Assembly: GCA_029891345.1 (NCBI GenBank)
Contig: CM057003.1
Location: 9,118,209 to 9,182,208, forward strand
Reading direction: 5' to 3'
DNA: 64,000 nt
Source: Dryococelus australis
Taxonomy: Eukaryota; Arthropoda; Insecta; Phasmatodea; Phasmatidae
Positions 58,748-64,000 of the stretch are shown piece by piece. Position 1 is the stretch's first letter. The number at the start of each line of letters is the position of its first letter. The notes under the pieces were generated by a model. It did no database searches, was not told the origin of the DNA, and worked only from the letters and a program-made list of their open reading frames with translations. The translations under genes and the position numbers were made by a program.

Positions 58748-58825
58748 ATTACTATGTACCTGGAGATTGAACTGCGTTGCGGAGTGTTTGAAATAAACGT
58801 TTGTTTAGGAAAACACTTTACATTC
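58748..58825. repeat. Direct repeat, right copy
   Basis: Begins ATTACTATGTACCTGGAGAT and ends ACACTTTACATTCA; partner of 57521-57599. Confidence 0.85.
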
Positions 58826-59029
58826 ATCGACCGCAATGTTCTACGAAAAGTGAGTATACTTGAGGCTAGGTACGACTTCTTTCAAGACAATACGCACAAT
58901 ACAAACACTATTTCTGAACTACCCAACACAGCTAAAAATCACCTTTTCGTATTACCTTATCGCAAAGTGTACAGATTGGAAACACTCGAGACTAGTATAA
59001 GGACATGCACTGAACTTTGGAATTTTGCT

Positions 59030-59242
59030 AGACTATTCACGGTAAAATGAGCAGTTTTGAAAGCCCTCTCATTTGGAATAATAGGCAATAAACATATGTT
59101 AGACGTTAACTTTAGAATCCGGTGGAATATATACACTATTTTTATCACTTACGTGGACATATTTATTAATTAAGGTGGTTAAAGGATAAAAAATGGCTGA
59201 AAGGAGAAAGTAACTAAGTGCTCGCTTTACCGTGAATAGCCT
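59030..59242 (+). mobile_element. Short inverted-repeat element, subfamily III
   Basis: A 213-bp copy from AGACTATTCACGGTAAAATG to GTGCTCGCTTTACCGTGAAT. Interior blocks TTTGGAATAATAGGCAATAA and CCGGTGGAATATATACACTA match 19636-19870. Confidence 0.85.
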
Positions 59243-62200
59243 ATACAAACTTTGCAGTAATAAACTGAGAGAATCACCGCTTAAATTCCCATAGTTACAG
59301 TGTCACAACGGGAACACTACACGTAATTTCAGAACCTTGTGTGTAGATGCACCGTAGAGATATGTACATGGGCGTTTCTGTGTCTCAAATGGCTAAAAAA
59401 AACTCCAGGTACATAGGACTCTTAATGTTGCATAGGACTTAAATTAATGCCATACGGGTTAATAATATTCTATAGCTGCAAGAAGGGCAGTACAGAAAAT
59501 CAAGAAAGAAATACTACATAATTATTATTGCTAACTACAAGAGCAAATATTTTTCCAATGGGGTTTTATTACTTCAGATATATTTACGTCTAGAGATCCG
59601 GAAATATCGCGAGATCACTTGGCGGCCAGGATAAAATCGACAGTTGTGTATTCACACGCTGTCATTTGTTCATTGGCTGCTGCCTTCATGATGAACACTT
59701 TATCTTGTCTAGTATCTTTAACGTGATTCGTTCGGTCGCTCTCTAGATGTGTATTATTGGTTCAGAGTTATGCGGAGGAAGCGAGTTTCCCAAACACAAA
59801 AGTAGCAAGAAAGTACATGTTCTTAAAATCCACCCTAGCACCGAACGAACACTCGAAATACCCGGGTCTCTATTTACGACACCATAAATTGCTTTATGTT
59901 GTTGCGGCGCAAGATATTGGGCGAATTAAATTCATCAGCATTGCAAAATAGAAGACACTTGCTGGTAGAGTTGGAAAACATTTGCCATTTCGAGTTTACA
60001 CTTTTTGATTCCCATGCGCTTGTTTGCAAAAACGTATGAACTTCAAACGGGCGTATTTGTAGTCAAATTGTGACCGACATCATGTTAAGAGGAATCGTTA
60101 CAGAAACAGAAAAGTCTTCAAGTTCTTGGTGGTAGACTGGCAAATATCTCGGTGCGTCCTGCTGATTTCGCAACACCACTACAATAAGTTTCGTCATGTT
60201 GCTCCTGCATTTTGTACACTTTTTATTGATTTCCTGTAAGGTGCGCAATGCCTTCGTAATAATAGTCTTATTTTTTATTACAGCGATTGCAATGAGGCAC
60301 AAAAAGCAAATGAATTTAATTAAAATTTTAATAGTACCCCTAATGTAAGAAATAGACGAAATACCGAACCGTAATTTGTAATTAAAATTGCAGATATTGC
60401 ACGAAAAACACATATTTTGATTACTATGTTAAAGAAGCATAATTTTTTTATTCATTATACTCATTGATTGAAACATTTTATATTGATTCGCCCTAGTGAA
60501 ATCCCAATGCATGAAGTGTTATGCATGCAATTGCGTTAATTTCAAGAGTATAAATTGAACAATTTTATCAGCTGTGATGAATTCACTTAAATTTAATATA
60601 AGTATAACCTTGCTGGAAAGCTGCCTTTCGAAAAAGTATTTCACAGATGATAAGAAATGGGGAACTTTCGGGAATATATTCCTGAACGTCTGTGTGTTCA
60701 TTTTATAAAAATCATTCGTATTCAGCCACTATACTCTACAGCACATTTACTGCAGTTTTGTTTCCATATTAATACTCTAGTTCTTTGTACCGATTTTTTT
60801 CTTTTAAAGGAAATATCCGCTAACGAATAATGTATGTATTTATATTATACAGACTAAGACCAACATGAGGTAGTAGATAATAATAAAGCTACGAATTATT
60901 CTCTTGCGGCAGTGACAATTCTGTTGTAGTCCACTAAAACTAAATTCAAACATTTAAACACCAATGACTCAAAACATAATTTTGCTTATGTGCTGCTACC
61001 CCTGAAATACGTTAATTAAAAGTATGGTGTTACCAATACAGTCCATATGAAATAACAATGATTGTTACAATTTGTAACTCTACGTTATTGTAAGAGTTAA
61101 CTGGGACAGCTCCCTGTGGAAAAAAACACGCCCAATTTACATGCAAAGTTTCCATATACACTTGGCTTGCTTTATAGTATAAGTAGGGACCTGAAAAGTT
61201 CGCGGATTTATTTCGGAACAAGCTAGAATTCAAAACACGCGTGTTAGTAACACTTCAGCTATTGGTCCACATGGTGTTTGACACCTCCAGGAGATGGTTG
61301 GCCCAATAGTCGCCTTCAACTGTGATAGCGGTAAACTAATGTGCAGATGATACCAGCACATTTGTACGTAACACTATAGAGTATAGCCTGCAGATATTGA
61401 ACTCGCAAATTTCTCAGGTCTCTAAGTATAAGATACAAGATAGTGTATTAGTGATCTAAGCTAACGAACTCACGTAGGACTCCCCCGCTCCCAATTTCGC
61501 AATAATGAATATTGTTTTTGTAGTACGGGACGAATCAGCTCTCAAAATTTTCGATGCATTTGTAGCAGGTTACTGAACTGACCCAAGAGTTATGTAGTCC
61601 CATACATAATGCAGGGAACACGACAATCCAACACCTATGCCATAAGTGTGGGGTTGTGCCTGACATTTCTGAAAGAGATAAAGTGATGCCTTGCGACAGT
61701 TCCTCGTCTGCACGCACAAAGTCGCCACGAGTAAACAGGAGTGCTTTCAGAGTTACCTTTCGTCAAACTAAGAAAGCAGCTCGGAAAATGCGAAGAAAAT
61801 TTTCCTAAAATATTTTTCCGTCCACGCGAGTAATTTTTTTTAATGGCTTCTTTTCTTCTCTACTTTACGAGGAATGTTTTACAGAGGCCTTTTTCCATCT
61901 AAGTTTGCTAATGGCATCTTTCCCTATATAATTTATGAGGAATTTGTTTTCTAATCGCTTCTTCCCCTTTTAACTTGCAGAGAAATTTTTATATCATCTT
62001 CTTTCCATTTGTCATTTTGAAGAATTTAAAAAGAAAGCGTCTTGCTTTTACAGTTCACACGGAAATATTTCTGATGACTTCTTTCCAGCTACATTTTTTT
62101 TTCAATGCAATAGTCGACACTCTTATAAGCCTATCAGCGTAAAAGCTAATTTGATCGGAACCGTCACGAACAGCTTCCGACATACGGAAGCATATTGGAA

Positions 62201-64000
62201 TTTTTCCTCTTTCTTTCACTTCACCCCTCCACCGACTGCTCTCCAGTCAAGAGTTCTTCACTCCCTCCGATTCTCCTTTCTTTCCCAACTGTTCTGACCT
62301 TTCTTACAGTCTTCTGCCGTTGCACTCAATTGCCGTCATTACCCTTGGATAAACTTCCTCTTACATAGCGAAGACGACGCCTCCGGAATCTCTTCCCTTC
62401 GGGTTTATACTGCCTGATGCAGGCTTTTCTGCGGCAATTTCTGCTCGAACATCTTCGCGTGTTGTACTCTCTCCCTCATACTAGTTACGAGAAACGATAT
62501 CAGAAACTTCCCTGCTATGGCTGGCTTCCGCCTAAACCTTTCTAACTTCAGATTCGGCTCCATTTATACGCAACGTTACTTGAATACCACAGCAGTGTTC
62601 AAACTATATTCAAGGAGTGTTCGGTTAGTTTCAAAATGCATCTTCTCCTCCAGTAATATTTTTAAATTTTTTAAGGACGACATATTTTATTGGGAAATTT
62701 ATATCGTCCTTCAACACTTACATATTTACTAGAGCTTATTTCTAATCTGTAGTCTGAGATTTTTAAAAAATGATCTACGGAAATAACATATCTCTTTACA
62801 GTAAGCAAATTAACATTTCGGATTTCTTGAATATACATTAATTTATTTTATGCTCGCATCTCTTAATGCCGAGAGAACAACAGATTAAATTTTTTTTTTT
62901 CACTTCTAGTTTACTGGAAAGATATAGACATAATTTAATAATCTCGGAATCCATTTTTTCCCCTGTCGGTGAAGCTTTCAATAAAAAGAGAGAAAACAAA
63001 CTGATTTTCCCCAGTGAAACACCGATGCGATACTGCTAAGGTCGCCATCCGAGTAATATTCTGCAGTGTGTCTGGTATTAATGTTGCGAGGACAGGATTT
63101 TGTACGACCGAAGATCATGCTGGTTTTTGGAAGGCCGTATTGAGGAATTCTAAAGAAAAAAAAAACATTTGTCGGATGCTTACACTAAGAAATTTTTCGC
63201 GTATTTGCCGTATCATCATATAAGCGCATTGAAAAAGCGTGATTGGTGTCTTTTTTTTTTACCATACGTCAATGGTGGCTCGCATACATTTGTTCAGGAA
63301 AGAGATAATCATGCAGCGAAAGTTCCTAAGAGCACACAATATCATTTCTATATTTGCAGCCTGGTGTATTACAGAATTTTCATACTAAGTATAGGTTAAA
63401 AACTGGCTATTTTTTAAAGATGCACAGTTGAGGTGAATGAGAGGAAGCTTGTTCCAAAAATATTATTCCCTACCTAAGTGGAAGGTTTATACTACTCAGG
63501 TTGGAAACCTCAAGGCTCTCTAGTTTGGCAACTAAAAGTTTTCGCCGCTAGGATGCACTCATGTCGCATGCATACGGATGATTACGTTTTGTATGCAAGT
63601 AAATGGGATATTTGCAATTTTCATAAGATAAACATAAGTGTGTGAAATTTTCCGATTTGTGTTGAGCTCTTTTTTCTCTATCTTTTACCAATCTTTTCAT
63701 TCAGCTTATTTTTACGTTCTTCTTCGTTAAATGCAAAGATAATTAATGATTATTTTCAGTTGTCTGATTTCTTTTTAATTTTCATCTTATTTATTTTGGT
63801 GGATTGTGTTATTAATAAATGTCCAGATAATATAATCTTTCGTGTTTTCTTTGAGAGTAGCAATTAATTTCGTTGTAACACGAATGCACCCTTTGTTGTG
63901 CTTCATCGGCAAATTTTTTCCCTACTGTAGTCGATCTAAGTATATGAGAACGTTCAGTTGAACTATGCATATAATAGTAAGAAACTGTGAATTACTGTAA
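59243..64000. other. Inferred intron of neuroligin gene B or upstream spacer
   Basis: About 4.8 kb of AT-rich sequence. The first 120 bp resemble 25835-25955. No upstream neuroligin exon on the minus strand was found by looking for the WPEYD-type motif, so the intron probably exceeds the window. Around 61840-62100 a degenerate repeat of TGGCTTCTTTTCTTCT-like units is visible. From about 62200 to 62460 the sequence is pyrimidine-rich. Confidence 0.45.
61840..62100. repeat. Degenerate tandem repeat, about five units
   Basis: Units such as ATGGCTTCTTTTCTTCT, ATGGCATCTTTCCCTAT, ATCGCTTCTTCCCCTTT, ATCATCTTCTTTCCATT and ATGACTTCTTTCCAGCT recur every 45-66 bp, each followed by a GAGGAAT/GAGAAAT-like block. 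It is strongly decayed. Confidence 0.5.

Noticed and set aside
57399-64000. An upstream exon of neuroligin gene B
   Set aside because: No minus-strand frame with the NPN or WPEYD motif flanked by splice sites was seen; the preceding exon is probably outside the window.

Overview
The window looks like nuclear DNA of an insect. It is AT-rich, it has GT-AG spliced exons, and most of it is non-coding sequence packed with tRNA-derived SINEs, short inverted-repeat elements and satellite arrays. The repeat load suggests a large genome such as that of a cockroach, termite or other polyneopteran. That placement is inference, and nothing here fixes the species.

Only two protein genes can be supported, and both are 3' ends of neuroligin genes facing each other tail to tail. 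Gene A (+ strand) contributes exon 1489-1604 and terminal exon 2557-4979. Gene B (- strand) contributes terminal exon 57398-56494. Each terminal exon starts at the same place in the protein, inside a split glycine codon (phase 1) at the end of the esterase-like domain. Each has a single membrane helix about 130 residues later. Their cytoplasmic tails are unrelated in sequence, in length (about 650 versus 145 residues) and in base composition (gene B is strikingly GC-rich). The earlier exons of both genes lie outside the window. The two genes probably arose by duplication and encode postsynaptic adhesion proteins that bind neurexin.

The roughly 51.5 kb between the stop codons holds no convincing host gene. 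From left to right it contains: AT-rich sequence and likely 3' UTR (5-11.6 kb); a SINE and a 42-bp tandem repeat (12 kb); a GC-rich nested 19/35-bp satellite (13.8-15.1 kb); a mosaic of SINEs and short inverted-repeat elements (17-31 kb), including a three-deep nest at 22.5-23.3 kb, a decayed IS630/mariner-type transposase at 28.4-28.7 kb and a Penelope-like fragment at 31.4-32.3 kb; quiet AT-rich DNA (32-46 kb); and a 7-kb satellite of about 58 copies of a 122-bp monomer (46.47-53.53 kb).

One short inverted-repeat family recurs throughout. I count twelve recognisable copies plus two fragments, in three subfamilies that share their ends but not their middles. One copy is a recombinant of two subfamilies. 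A 1.1-1.2 kb repeat is present at 39.1-40.3 kb and again inside the gene B intron at 57.6-58.7 kb, where it is bracketed by direct repeats of about 79 bp. All boundaries and copy counts were read by eye without alignment software.
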